NCBI GenBank assembly: GCA_013398615.1
Contig: VZSR01000479.1
Location: forward strand, 4,770,152 to 4,834,151
Direction of reading: 5' to 3'
Source of the DNA: Brachypodius melanocephalos
Lineage: Eukaryota; Chordata; Aves; Passeriformes; Pycnonotidae
Length of the DNA stretch: 64,000 nt
Position numbers and translations under genes: made by a program. Of the stretch, positions 1-12,127 are shown in pieces. The notes below the pieces were generated by a model. The model was not told where the DNA came from. It worked only from the letters and a program-made list of their open reading frames with translations, and did no database searches. Numbering within the stretch: position 1 is the stretch's first letter; the number at the start of each line of letters is the position of its first letter.

Positions 1-1570
1 GACACTCCTTGGGGCTGCTTTCCCCAGTCAGGGTCAGGCTGCCAGGACCCTCTCTGTGGTCAGCCTGGGATGCTGCCCAGCAGAAGATTTGCTCTTGCAA
101 GTGTCACCAGAGAATCAGAGGGTGAAAATACAAAGAAAGGTTTGAGATGAACGTGGCTTATATCTGAGTTTTCTGCCTCCTGGGAAGGTGAGTGCATCAA
201 CCAGGACTTTGTCATGCACCTAAACTTCTCCCACAAAAACTCTGGTGAAGTTTGGTGCACCCTATGAAACGTTGTAGATTTTCTGAGAAAAGTAGATAAT
301 GTGGCTTAAAACTCTTGGCCCCGTGCAGTCCTGGGCCAGGTGATAAGCTCCCCAATAAGAACTCCATCGTTAGAACCACACTAAGCCCTCACAGGTTTGT
401 GCCTGTTGCTTCTTGTATTCCCATGAACCCCAAACTCAAAGCAAAACCAAGTTGAAAGAGAAAAGTTTCATCAATTATTTTTCTCATCAAAACCATGTGA
501 AATTTTGACTTTCTTATTTTTTCAGTGTGAAGCCTTTGATCAGTCCTGCCTTGTGAATGTATGATTAGCTGGGGTTAAAGTGAAATCCCAGACTGGGAAC
601 GTTTTGTGTGGCCTTTGGTTTCGAAGTGACAATTTTTCACATGTGGCCTAACCAGATTATCCCTGGACCATTGCTGACAGTCACTTTCATAAAGCTATAG
701 CCAAAAACTGATGGGAGCTCTTGGCAAAAATACACTGAGAAGCCAGCCTAGCCATAGCAGGATTCATTTATTATTTTTATTTTAGCATAAAATATAAAGT
801 TTGCTGCATTTATTAATAGGCCCTGTCATAATCCCCCATTATGGCACCTCCTGGCACTCTATTTGGCTATATTTGGAAAATAAGACTTTCATCCAAGCCC
901 TGAAGTTTGGAAAGCAGCTCTCTCCAAGCTGCTTTCCATACTGAGACACAGAGATGAAAATAATCTCATGACCATCCACTCCTGTAGTAAAATGTTGTGC
1001 AATTAAATCTATGAATCTCAATACCTGAAAAACAGGACTTGATGACACATGACAAGAGCTGAGTTAAAATATGTATGACTTAGTACTGGCACGGTGGGTA
1101 ATCTCTATCATCACGAGTGTGGAGAAGATGAAATCGAGGCATGGGGTGGGGATGCACAGCACCAGAGTTACCTCATATATCCCCACTCCTTGCCTGAACT
1201 TCAGTTCTGAAAGTGAGCCCCAGAAGTATTTCTGAATAGACAATGCTTTTTTAAAAAATGGGAAAAGATCCGTAAAGATGCTCTGTATGGAGTCAGGGGT
1301 TGCTGCGTATGGGATCTCTCTTGGTTTGCTAACTCATTACCTAGTTTGTTGTGAGGAATTAGGAGATTGAGGCAGCAAAGCTGCGTGTTCCCCTTCAGTC
1401 TGAGTCCAGCTCACAGGATCAGACCTCTCCATCCTAAATTTCATCCAGGAGCCTCTGCCTCATGCTGCTGAGGCTGCCAGGATTAGCTGTCGAGCATTTG
1501 AACTGCTCCTTGTTTTACATCTCATAGGAGGTAACATTTAAGGAACTTCTAGAAGTCAAGTGGCAGGACA

Positions 1571-2165
1571 AGATTAATTAGGATTCCTTTCTAATCCTAA
1601 TTACAATGATATTTGCTTCCCACGATAGGAGTTGTTCATTATCATATGTATAAGTTTGTTTCGTTAGCCTGTCTGCTTCCCTCCTCCCAACAAAAAAAAA
1701 GGTTAAATAATATTTAATACGTTTTTGCAGTCATTAAAAAAAATCAACTCTTTTTAATCTGGTAAAAACATCAGATGGGCAGAGGAGAAACCCATTCAAT
1801 TCCCTATTAATTTCCCCTGCTCTCTAATTATATGCAAATCCACCAAGCCCAGGTTTTAATTCAGCTGCTCGCATTAAGAGATCAGAGGAAGATTCAAAAT
1901 GGGAAAGCAGAGTTTGACGTGTCATCGGGGGCTCATACGAATTTGACTGGAAGATAAATTCCACGTTTTAATTAAAATGTTTATTCCGCTCTGCACAATA
2001 ATGCTTGCTTGCTTTCAGAGGAAAAAAAAGGGTATTAAGCATTAAAGGAACTAATTCCTCCTATCGAGAAAATTAGGATTTCTCTCAGGCAGACACAGGG
2101 TATCATCCAGGATTAGCGGCTGTAGCATTCTTTGTAAACATGTCACCCTTGAAAGTGAACAACAA
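1571..2165. promoter_or_regulatory. Candidate AT-rich intronic enhancer
   Basis: This block stands out from its surroundings because it is rich in homeodomain-type cores. It has a perfect 11-bp inverted repeat TAATTAGGATT (1575-1585 and 1593-1603, 7-nt spacer), a consensus octamer ATGCAAAT at 1832-1839, a forkhead core TGTAAACA at 2133-2140, and further AATTAGGATT and GGATTAG occurrences near 2070 and 2111. Such clustering is typical of conserved developmental enhancers in vertebrate introns. Conservation cannot be tested here, so this is inference from motif content only. Confidence 0.4.
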
Positions 2166-2982
2166 GGAAAGCTGCTATCGTCTTACTGCTGCAGGGTGTG
2201 CACAGAGCATCCCTTTGGCTCCAGAGGGGATTATCTTCCCTCCATGGCCCCCACAGAGCCGTTTATCGTGGAAACTGGGAACTCAGTGTGAGTCAGATTA
2301 GGATAATGTGGGGGTGGCAGCGGGCAGCTCGCCTCTCCCCATGCTGGGGTCCCCAGGGGGGTTTGGGGGTCCCTACGGGGAGGGATGTCCCTCACCACAG
2401 CCCTCACCCATCAGTGCTAGGGAGGGAGTGATATTTATCCCCACACTGGGCTGGAATTGTGCTGTAGAGGGGTCTGGGAGAGACCCTGAGGAAGGCTCAG
2501 AGCAGTCGTGGTTCATTCATTGCTGGCCATCCACGTTGGAAACGTGCTTGACATTTGTATAAATTGGAAGGGATTTCACCATAGCGGAGAAATGCACACT
2601 CAGGGAGGATGATGATGTTACATACTATCATCCCTGGTTGTTTTGACTCATCTGTTACTGGATTGTGGCATGGGCTTGGACACGGCCACTTTGACGTGGT
2701 AAAACACCTTCCCTTGGTGTCGTCTGGCATTGTGTGTGTGGCCTTGGCCATCGGATGCCATGGGAGAAAGCTTCCCCTGCACAAGTCAGCCCACATCACA
2801 GTGCCATTTTTATTTTTAGTTATTATCCCTGTTATTACTATTATTTTTTCCCAGCATTGTCAGCGAGTTGGAGAGTTCAGATGGGGTGAGAAACTTGGGT
2901 TTGTTGTCTTTCACCCAGTGATGTTGTCAGATAGTGAGATGTCCTCTGAAGCTGAGCTGTGAGACTAGCAGATTTAAAAAAT

Positions 2983-3132
2983 GGAGAGGAGAGGAGAGGA
3001 GAGGAGAGGAGAGGAGAGGAGAGGAGAGGAGAGGAGAGGAGAGGAGAGGAGAGGAGAGGAGAGGAGAGGAGAGGAGAGGAGAGGAGAGGAGAGGAGAGGA
3101 GAGGAGAGGAGAGGAGAGGAGAGGAGAGGAGA
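2983..3132. repeat. (GAGGA)n pentanucleotide microsatellite, about 30 copies
   Basis: About 150 bp of nearly perfect GAGGA repeats form a pure polypurine tract on the + strand. Reading frames through it stay open on both strands only because the repeat contains no stop codon. No protein should be inferred. The tract is long enough to be length-polymorphic and prone to assembly error. Confidence 0.97.
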
Positions 3133-3652
3133 AAGGTGAAAAGAAAATAGGGACTATAGTGCTTGCCAGGAGGGGCTGATGACTGTCCCTTCTCAAGCCT
3201 ATAGAAAAGGGACAAACATCCTGCTATAGGTCTCCTGTCCAGGTCCTGGTGTGACAGGTCCCTGTGTGACCAGCAGGATGGTGTCACCCATGGTGGCCTT
3301 GCACCCTGGCACTGCTGTGATGTGCAGGGGCAGGTTTCACTCCTTTGATGTTTGGTTAATCGAAACGTCTTAAATCACATCAGTGTTTTTGAGGGGTTGT
3401 GTTTTGTAAACTCCCCCACAGTCTTTCAAGTGCATGGGCTGGTTTTGTATTTGTTATAAATGGAAAGAAAAAACACAGCCAGCAGCCAGGACCCCTCTCC
3501 TCACGCCCAGGGATTCTGTAAGCAAACATTTGCCTCCAGAAAACTGCACAACACTGGCACCTGGAGGGTTCTTGTTGCTGGCAGATGGCTCCAGAAATCT
3601 TGCAGGTTTTTCCATCTGCTGCTGCAAACACATCCCTGGAGATGAGTGATAT

Positions 3653-3880
3653 TAGAATCACAGAATGGTTTGGGCTGGAAGGGACCTAAAAGATCATCTT
3701 GTTCCACCTCCACTGCCATGGCAGGGACACCGTCCATTAGACCAAGTTGCTGCAAGCCCCATCCAGCCTCACCTGGAACATTTCTGGGGTATGGGGCAGC
3801 CACAGCTTCTCTGGGAAACAAATGCCAGTGCCTCACCACCCTGAGAGGGAATAATCTCTTCCCAATATCTAGGGATGTGA
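3653..3880 (-). mobile_element. CR1 LINE 3'-end fragment
   Basis: The + strand reads AATCACAGAATGGTTTGGGC followed by 'GGAAGGGACC' and 'GGGGCAGCCACAGCTTCTCTGGG'-like blocks. This is the reverse complement of the CR1 3' end, so the element lies on the minus strand. It is 5'-truncated, as is usual for avian CR1, and carries no intact reading frame. Confidence 0.9.
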
Positions 3881-5137
3881 CAACCAGGTGCCAAAGCCAT
3901 CTCACTTCAGATCCAGCCGCAGCTGGGGCTGGGGTTTGCAAACAGCTTCTCAAAGCAGGTGAAAATCCTGAAACTAGCAGCAACAGGCATGGCTTTCACA
4001 GTGCAGACCCTCACTGTTTCACCAAACTTTTGCACGCTGAGGTTTGGCTGGCCCTGGTGCTGCCAGGCACGTGGAGGGCAACATCCCTGGTCCTTTGGGA
4101 AATGATGTCTCAAGCCTGGCCACAGGGCAAGCCTTGCCTCTGTGACATGTTTTTGTTTTGCTTTCCTCCCTTGCCCTCTTGGGTGTTTTCCTGATTAATT
4201 CTGGGTACTGGACTGACCGCTGGCCTTAGAGACGTGGGGTGAAATAAAGGAGGTCAGATACTATCAGCCTCCACAGGTCAAATGGGAGCCTTTGCATTCA
4301 GCCTCAAGCGTTACCAGTAACTCCAAGGTTTGCAGGTTTTGATTCAAATTCTCAGAACCACAGGGCGTGATGGGGACAGAGATTTTTTTTTTTTCTCTGT
4401 AGCCCAGAACATGAGAGAGCCAATAACCAGGGATGGATGTTGCAGGACGAGCTGGGGGTTGATGCAGCCCCAGAATAAGATTGCCCTGGTTTTTGGGAGA
4501 GACTAGCAGGGCTTTGGTGCTGCAGTGTAGCCCCTGGGTTATATTGCCCCAGCATTTTGGTTCCATGAAGCCAAATGTCACCACTGCCTTTTGTGGCGGT
4601 GGCATACTGGGACTGGAGGGGGGTTGCTGTACCCTCCTGAGCAGATGTTTTGAGTGTCACAGCAGGGGTGTTTCCCAAGAAAGGCAAGCATTGCAGAAGG
4701 GCACTTTCTGCAGGTTTAAGGAGGCATCTGGAGTGACGTGTTCTGCTGGATGGAACTGTAAACATTGGGTGGTGATGTCTCAATTTCATTTTTTGGGGGT
4801 TCCACTTCTCTGGTATGGGGTGTAGCTGCCTCCACACTTGCCCCCTGTCACCCTGAGAGCAATGTCTGGGAGGGACTTTTAATCTTTATTTTTCCATGCC
4901 TTTTTTTTTTTTTAATTTTCAGGAAGAACCACCTACATCTTTCTCTTAGAAGAGAAATACTTGAGAAGTGAAACAGCTCTTCCTGTGCCCGTAAATGGTG
5001 AAAAACTCTGCTTATTTCCCCTGCAGAGTTTGACTGAAAAGTAATAACCATTATTGCTTAAAACCAGAAACCAGCAGCAGCGCAGAAGGTCACTGAGAAA
5101 TTTTGGGAGGTTTTTAAGTTCTTTCTCTGTATTTCCC

Positions 5138-5285
5138 CCATCGCTCTAAGTGTTCAAGGCCAGGTTGGATGGGGCCCTGAGCAACATGATCTAGTGGGTG
5201 GTACAATCTTCCGTGGCAGGGAATTGTAACTGTGTTATCTTTAAGGTCCCTTCCTAGCCAAACTGTTCTGTGATTCTGTGATTTA
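5138..5285 (+). mobile_element. CR1 LINE 3'-end fragment
   Basis: The sense-strand CR1 terminus is recognisable from 'GTTCAAGGCCAGGTTGGATG' through 'AAGGTCCCTTCC' to a terminal TTCTGTGATTCTGTGA repeat, the characteristic CR1 short 3' repeat. It is truncated and non-coding. Confidence 0.9.
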
Positions 5286-5922
5286 TCCCCGTCATGTCTG
5301 GAGCTTGGCCACCCCTCTAAGTGCTGAGACACAGAAGGTGTGAAATGCCAGGGAACTCGTTCTCTGATGTGCATCCCAGTCACAGGGGAATCAGGGTCAG
5401 GGGAGCTGCATTTGGCTTCTAAGGCAAGCACATCCCCTGGAATGTGCAAAGATCAGGCCTTCCTAGGTGCCTCATCAGCATTTTCAAAGCAGAGCTGGAT
5501 TATAAAGAAGCTGAAAGAAATCAGGGGAAAGGGAAGAGTTGAGGAAATTAATGCTCCATCAACCACAAAATGTAGAGTGCAGGGATTAAAACCAGAGTGA
5601 GGGCAATGTTTGGATAAAAACCTGAGCAAAGACAATATTTGCCTGTATGTGTGATATGTCTCCTAAACCAGTCAGCTCCCTGTTGCAATTCACATGCAGA
5701 ATTAATGCGAGAATTAATAACTGCAAATTAATCCTTTCCTCTCCATCTGACTGCTGCTCATGAGCACGTCAGGGCCAGCCAGAGGTGGGGTGCACGGGGC
5801 AGTGGGACTCTTCTGATCTTGGGAATGATGAGGTCTCTGGAGGAACCTTTGGTGGTGCTGAGGGTAAGAACCAGGTGCAGCTCTCTGTGCCACAGCCAGT
5901 CTGGTTGACCTGGGCAGGAAGA

Positions 5923-5943
5923 TGCTGCTGCTGCTGCTGCTGC
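5923..5943 (+). repeat. (TGC)7 trinucleotide repeat
   Basis: Seven perfect TGC units lie in non-coding DNA. The poly-Q, poly-A or poly-C runs in overlapping frames are shadows of this repeat. Confidence 0.95.
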
Positions 5944-6423
5944 AGCCAGAATTTGTCTCTGCAGGAGGGGTGCACAGCTGGATGAGGGCAGTGCCTGAGC
6001 ATGGGTGGCTTTAACTTTCCCTGTTTCTTTTCCTGTGCGGCAGCGGGCTGGGGCGCTGGGACTGCAGCAAAAGTGAGAAAAGAGAAAAGAGTGTGCTGAG
6101 ATGAGAAATGAGTCAGTGCTGCCTTTGCTCACGGGTTGCCAAGGGCTCCAGCCCCAATCAGTGCCACAAACGGTCTGCAGTGGGCACTGGGGGTGATCTT
6201 TTACCACAGCATCTCCTGGTGTAACACCACGGGGAAATGAGGGACAGAGGTGTCTGCTGACACAGCCTGGGGCCCTGAGCTGGGAGGTATTACCAGAACT
6301 CCGAGTGTGCAGAGCTGGCTGTGAGTCATGGTCCTCGGTGCCCCTAGTGACAGCATTTCCATGGGAGCCCTCCTGGCATCTGGTGCTGTGGGATGTGCCT
6401 AATAATGTCCTTAATCATACTGT

Positions 6424-6545
6424 AGAATCACAGGATGGTTTGGGTTGGAAGGAACCCTAGAGATCATCCCGTTCTAACCCACCTGCCGTGAGCAGAGACA
6501 CCTTCCACTAGACCAGGTTGCCCAGGGCCTCATCCAAGCTGGACT
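6424..6545 (-). mobile_element. CR1 LINE 3'-end fragment
   Basis: 'AGAATCACAGGATGGTTTGG' followed by 'TTGGAAGGAACC' and 'CACTAGACCAGGTTGCCCAG' matches the antisense of the CR1 3' terminus. Confidence 0.88.
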
Positions 6546-9500
6546 AATGTCCCCAATACATCCCTAATCATTTGCTAATTTGGATTGATTGGAGGATAAA
6601 GAGCAAGGGGCACAGTGCCCCCGGTCACAGGCAGCTTTGCCAGCAGCGATGCATGCTTGGTGCAGCCTGACCTTATACCTTTCTTTCTGTGGCACAATGA
6701 CTAATTTTGCAGTGAAGAGGAATTAATTCCTCATTGAATCAGCAACAGCAAACCTTGGTAGGTTTTGTTTTTCACAGCCGACACATCGACTCATCTCACT
6801 CTCTCTGAGAAGTGACGTCAAAGCAAACACGAACAGGGCAGCTCGGGGCTGGAGTGCAGCCTGCAGCTCCTGCGCTGCACCCAGGCACCCACGCAGGGCA
6901 CGGGAGCACGGAGACCTGCTCGGAGCTCAGCCCAGCATCTGAGCTGAGAACAGCCCTGAGGAGGGCTCCCAGCAGCCAGACACACAGCACAGCCGGTGAC
7001 ACAGGGCTCTGGGACTGCCAAACCCCCCCCTCTGCCACGGTGGGGATGGCCACCAGCGTGGCACAGCTGCCAGCCCCAGTTCCCTTCCCTTGGCCAGGCC
7101 CCTGCTGCTGGGCTGGCCCACGGCTCTTCATTTCTCTGTCTTTGGGGCTGGCAATGTGGGAAGATTTGAAAGTGATGTGAGTAATTTCACCTGGCTGTGG
7201 CTCGGCTCCCTGGCGAGGCTGGAAACCACAGCCCTTGCCCTGGCCACCAGCTCCTGCACCCCGGCACCCAGTGCTGTGGGGGTGGATCCTGCTCCCTCCA
7301 GGGTGCTCCCAGCCTTCCCTCATCACAGCCAGGGTCATGGCTGCACCTGGCTCCAGGGTCATAGAGGGGTTAGGGGATTTTCCTCTCCCTGGAGGCTCCT
7401 GTGCATCCATGGACGGACAGTGGCTCCCATGGTGCAGGGTTTTCCAGCAGTTTTGGCTCTCAGGATGTTGGCTGATGTTCTGGAAGCTGTGGTTTGTGCA
7501 AGGCAGGCAGCACCCTGTAATCCTCCATGGGGAGCACAGCACCCCTTGAAGTCACATCTAATGTTTGTCACCATTGGAAGGGACAGTGGAGTGAAACTAC
7601 TTTATTTTAGTTCTGAATTGTCTTCTACCAGAAAATTAATTAAAGTCATTCCCATCCATAGAAGCAGTAGTGGAGCCCAGCACAGGTGGGATGTTGGGAT
7701 CCTCTGCAGCCTCCCAGGCAGGGTGGTGTGACCACTGCTGTTTTAATAGCTGTGTTCAGTTGTAGCAAGGAATACTTTTCACAGGTTACAAAACATCCTC
7801 TCTTTTTTTTTAATTTGTTTCTTTTCCTAAACTGATCCAAACAGATTTTTTTCCCTACCATATTTTCAGAGTTAAAAACTCCTAAGAGTTTTACCAGCCA
7901 TGGAAATTCTTTAGTTTGATCTTTTCACTCAAATTTTGACTTTCGGCCTTCTGTGCTGCATTTTTCTAAGGTTTGCTTTAAAGTTTAACAGAAAAATCCT
8001 CCACAAAACCAGCAAAGTAAAACTACTCATTTTTAGCATGTCATGACTAAATAGATAAGCCTTTAAAAAAATGAATTAATATACTTGCTAACACAAGGTG
8101 CTTTCCAGAAAATGTTTGATTATAATCTCACCCCATTCTCTAGTGAAAACCCCATATTTTGATTAAAACCCCCTCATTTATAGTTCTGATCAACCAGCAG
8201 CATCCCCACAGTGTGTATAACCCCACTGCTGCCTGTGGCCAGAGCATGTGTGTTGGAGAATGGGAGCAAAGGCAAAGGATGCTGAGCCTGATCAGGCACC
8301 TTGGAGCCAAAATGCACTGGAACTCCAGTGGTGAGGGTGATCCTCACATGCAAGATCCACTGGGTTTGCATGTGCAGAGAGGAAAGAGAGTTTTCTGTGT
8401 GGCCTTGAGATCCCATCACAATCACACACCCAGGTGTGAGTGGGGAGATCTAATTTTGCCTTGCCAACAATTGATCTTTCTTAATAATTAATGCTGCTGT
8501 CTTTTCCCTTTGCTCCTCCGGTTATCTTTAGTTATTGAGGTCCGTGGCTTCAAGGAGGGATCTTCTTCCCTCAGTAGCATTGGGTTTTCAGTCATTTTCA
8601 GGAAAGTTGCTGGGAGGGGGATGCACTGCAGCATCAGTGCCTGGCCCAGCACACAGGAGAGGAGGGGGCAGTGCTCACATGGGAGCTGGGCACTCAGCAG
8701 AGCTGCAATTTAGCAAATCTGAGAGCGAGGGGAAAGCCCTCCAGGTTTGCAAACCCCATCCTGCTGCTCCATCCCCTCTGGAAATACCATTCTGTGGTTT
8801 CTGTAAATGTGTCTCTTCCTTTCTGTGAGGTTGTGGCTACACAACTCATTCCCTGACCTGTCCTCAAAGGGCTGTGCTGGAAGAGGTGAGACAAAGCTGT
8901 CCTTAGAGCCCCTTCACGTCCTCCCATGGCTGCTGAATGACAGGAGGTGACAAATTGGTGTTGGGGGCATGCTCTTTGGCACCAGCAGCGTTATTTTTGG
9001 TGGGTGGGTAGTGAGCAGCTCTGTCACTGCAGCTGTGTGCCGTGTTGAAACCCAGAGGACAAAATAAGATGCTTTCCCAAAGCACAGCACGTCCCTTGTG
9101 ATGTCCTGACCAGCAGCACCCGGTGTCCTCCCAAGGGCCCTTCTGAGAGAGCACCAAACCACTGCCCTCGTGTCAATTCAATCCTCTTGACATCAAGTTA
9201 ATTTTATGGCATAAGACACTGTCAGCTGCTAAATCCTGGCTTTGAAAAGCCTCTTCAAGGCTCATGTGCTGCAGCTGATTTGCAGGAATGTAATCCAGAC
9301 CTTGTGAAAAATGGGGAATTGATGCCTTTTCTCTGGCATATGGATTTCTGCAAGCCAGGTATGGTTTGGTGGTGCAGCTGGGGGAGACCAGGACCAATGG
9401 GCCACAACCATTGGCAGCTGAAGTCTTTGAACCAGGATCAGCATAGATTTTTCTCGATTTCTCCATATTTTTGTGCAGCATTTCCTTCTTCCCTTAATTT

Positions 9501-9789
9501 TGGGGGATGGGTTCCTGTAACAAACTCCCTAATGGAGGAAGTGGAAAGGGGGATAAATAACCCCTTGCAGAAATTTTTCTTGTCTCCTTGCTGGTCATCC
9601 TTCCCCACCAGATCGTCATGGCTTTAGAGAGTAGAGAAGTTTTTGAGTGAGGCAAGGGGAAATGTGGAAGGGTCATGGAGAAGGCAGCACTTCTTACTAG
9701 TGCAGCATGTCGCTTTCCATCTGAAGTGATGGAAAAATTGAGTAATTGAGCTGCAAGCTTGTTGTACCACGAGGTTACCATTGAACCAT

Positions 9790-9915
9790 TGAATCTCAGA
9801 ATGGCTTGGGTTGGAAGGGACCTTGAAAGTCATCTCCTTCCAATCCCTTGCCATGGGCAGGGACACCTTCCACTAGCTTTAAGCCGGGTCCAACCTGGCC
9901 TTGAACACTTCCATG
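9790..9915 (-). mobile_element. CR1 LINE 3'-end fragment
   Basis: 'AATCTCAGAATGGCTTGGGT' followed by 'TGCCATGGGCAGGGACACC' and 'CCTTGAACACTTCCA' is an antisense CR1 3' end. It is 5'-truncated. Confidence 0.88.
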
Positions 9916-11197
9916 TTCTGCTTTGGTGGGAAGGAGGACAGCCCATGCTCTACTCTAACCGTGTGTACTCCTGCTTTTCCCTGGGGAGGTACCCTGCAGA
10001 TCAGCATCAGAACAGCTCATCTGCCTTTGGCATGGTCCATGTCTTCTGTCATTGCTCTGAAAGCTATTCACAGTCATCAGGCAGCAAGGCTGGCTGCTGA
10101 ATGGTGCTGTGCTTTGGATCAGGCATGAAGCAAATGGGAAAGAAAGATCTGCCTTACTTTGAACAGAAGAAATGCTTGAGTCGAGCTTTTCAAATCAGCT
10201 CAACATGGAGCTTGTTCTGCTCCAGTGTCATGTTAGAATGTGCACGTAGAACTGCATGTCCCTCGTTTAGGCTTTGTGGCTCTTAAATAAGCTAAACCAT
10301 AGCTAATTTTAGAAATATCACTGAAAAGCTCTTCTTCATCTCATTTCATGCGTAAGAATAGAAAGAGCTCAGAGCTCCAAACATGTATTTAACTAAGCAG
10401 GAACCAGCCCAGTGCTGCTCTCAATGGGAAAACCACAAAACCCATGGCCCTGCTGCAGGACAGGAATGCCTGTACCACATCAGTTTGTGCTGGAAAGGGG
10501 GATTACATTCCCAGTACCCCATTGTGTGCAGTAAACCTACACCTGTTAAGCATCAGGAATTAGGGTTTTCATTCATTCTTAAATGCAAACCTGTGTGCCT
10601 CTTGGTTTTTATTTGCATGAGCAAACCTTTGTGGGAAAGGCAGATGTAAAGCAGCGTCTCCATCAGTCTGTTTTCCTTTCCTCTTCATGGGTTTCCTCCT
10701 CAGAGCAGGGATGCAAAGCACAGGACTTGCCCAGGGCTCCTTGGAGCAGCTGGGATAGGTCCAGGACAGGTTGATCAGAGACTCTGTCTGTGTCTGTGCC
10801 TCCTCTACCAAAACCAGACAGAGCTTCATGCCCATTCTGCATGAGCAAAATCCTTACAAAAGTGAAAGGCACCAATGAATTGAGTCTAGGGATCCTAGAT
10901 GACTTGTCAAAAGTGACATATCAAATCATCTGTAGACATCCCAGTGGGACTGATAAAAACTGGCTGGCATGCCCAGCTCCTAGCCCCTGGAGAGCTGTCT
11001 GACCTGCTCTGTTCCCAGATTTACCCTGTTTTGGAGTGCTGTTAGTCCTGTTTCTTTTTGTGGATTTATCTGGGACAAATCCTAGCATTCCACCACCAAG
11101 ATGAAGTCAGTTTGGATTTAAAGGCAACCATGGGCGAAACTGGGCATGTAGGAAACAGCACGAGACGCTCGAGGCGAGGAGGCTGCGTGGATGGCAG

Positions 11198-11259
11198 CAT
11201 GTGTGTGTCTGTGTGTGTACTTGTGTGTCTGTGTGTCTGTCTGTGTGTGTCTGTGTGTT
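11198..11259 (+). repeat. (TG)n / TCTG-interrupted microsatellite
   Basis: TGTG runs interrupted by TC and AC units cover about 60 bp. The cysteine/valine-rich frames through it are not genes. Confidence 0.93.
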
Positions 11260-11564
11260 CCTTACAGCTCTGCAGCTCTCCCAGTCAGTTTCCTGTCTCT
11301 CTGCTCCAACACACAGGAGGAATTCCTGTTGTGTTCACCAAAAAGAGCTTTTTCCAAGGTGTTGGGCTCTGACAGCCATGCTGTGCATAACCAGGACTAG
11401 CTACGAGGGGAGGCAGATTTTTTTCTTTGCTTACTTTTCCTGGATTTTTTGCATCTCCAGCATTACCTCAGCTACCTCTGGTCCTTCTCCAGCACTGGAG
11501 CTCAGTCCAACAGGGATTTTGGCTCAAGGGCCAACTAGTGACCACGTCCTGTTTTCAGAGGCGT

Positions 11565-11668
11565 TACCCTGGGAATTCAGTGGTGGCCTTGGCAGTGCTG
11601 GACTGCCAAGGTTGGATTTGATGATCTCTATAAAGTCTTTTCCAAAAGAAATGATTCTGTGATCCTGT
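11565..11668 (+). mobile_element. CR1-like LINE 3'-end fragment (divergent subfamily)
   Basis: 'GGTGGCCTTGGCAGTGCTGG', then 'TTGGATTTGATGATCT', then a terminal 'AATGATTCTGTGATCCTGTG' resembles the 3' end of a CR1 subfamily in sense orientation. The terminal near-repeat supports the call. Confidence 0.7.
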
Positions 11669-11711
11669 GTCTGTCTTTGCATGACAGCCCTGATTGATAA
11701 AGCCCAAACAT

Positions 11712-11750
11712 GACTTTCACAGTGAATATGAAGGATTCACTGTGAAAGTC
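11712..11750. repeat. Perfect 15-bp inverted repeat, 9-nt loop
   Basis: GACTTTCACAGTGAA (11712-11726) and its exact reverse complement (11736-11750) flank a 9-nt spacer. The element lies 378 bp upstream of the first recognised TCF7 exon and just after a CR1 fragment. It could form a hairpin in RNA or be two opposed binding sites. No known family is recognised. Confidence 0.9.
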
Positions 11751-12127
11751 CAGATTTAGACCCTGTGGTAGTCCAGGAGAGAGAAGAGCTTTGCATTGGG
11801 TAACACACCTGGAGCATTCATTCTGGAATAAAAGATACTGGAAATGAATGGAAAAAAGTTCTGAACTTTGAAAAGTTCATGCTGGTTTGATCTGTTTTCC
11901 ACTTATCCAAGAAATCACCTCCAGCTCTTTTCCCTGCTTGGCTTATGGATTATGTTTTTTTTTCTGTAGGATGCTGCAGTGTTTGTTTAGTAATTTGCTT
12001 AGTGTTTGTGTAGTGTTTTTAGTCATTCCCAGCCTTGCTGGCGACAGCAGAACTGCAGAGGGCACTGGCCCTCCTTGCTGGTGGATCCTGCTGACTCCTG
12101 AGTCCTGTCCTTGGTTGTGTCTTGCAG

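Larger units (their letters stand above)
1..12127 (+). other. TCF7: Upstream TCF7 intron (or 5' part of the locus), no coding exon recognised
   Basis: No exon could be recognised in these 12.1 kb on either strand. The open frames here are short, match no family I know, and many overlap simple repeats or CR1 fragments. Because the first TCF7 exon found (12128) starts in mid-protein with a clean acceptor, this stretch is most simply read as the intron before it. I looked for the N-terminal beta-catenin-binding region and the following linker exons and saw neither. The contents worth naming are listed separately: an AT-rich candidate enhancer, a long polypurine repeat, CR1 fragments, short tandem repeats and a perfect 15-bp inverted repeat. 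Confidence 0.6.

Noticed and set aside
2877..3287. Long open frames on both strands across the GAGGA repeat
   Set aside because: Products are pure repeats (Ser-Pro-Leu or Arg-Gly-Glu) caused by the microsatellite; no gene.
533..3350. Two consensus TCF/LEF sites (CCTTTGATC at 533-541, CCTTTGATG at 3342-3350) suggesting autoregulation
   Set aside because: About two such matches are expected by chance in 64 kb on both strands, so there is no enrichment.
5785..6002. Poly-Gln / poly-Cys frames near 5.9 kb
   Set aside because: Shadow of the (TGC)7 repeat in non-coding DNA.
6796..7542. 248-codon minus-strand frame
   Set aside because: Sits in GC-rich intron sequence with several competing frames on both strands, no known domain and no plausible splice or promoter context.
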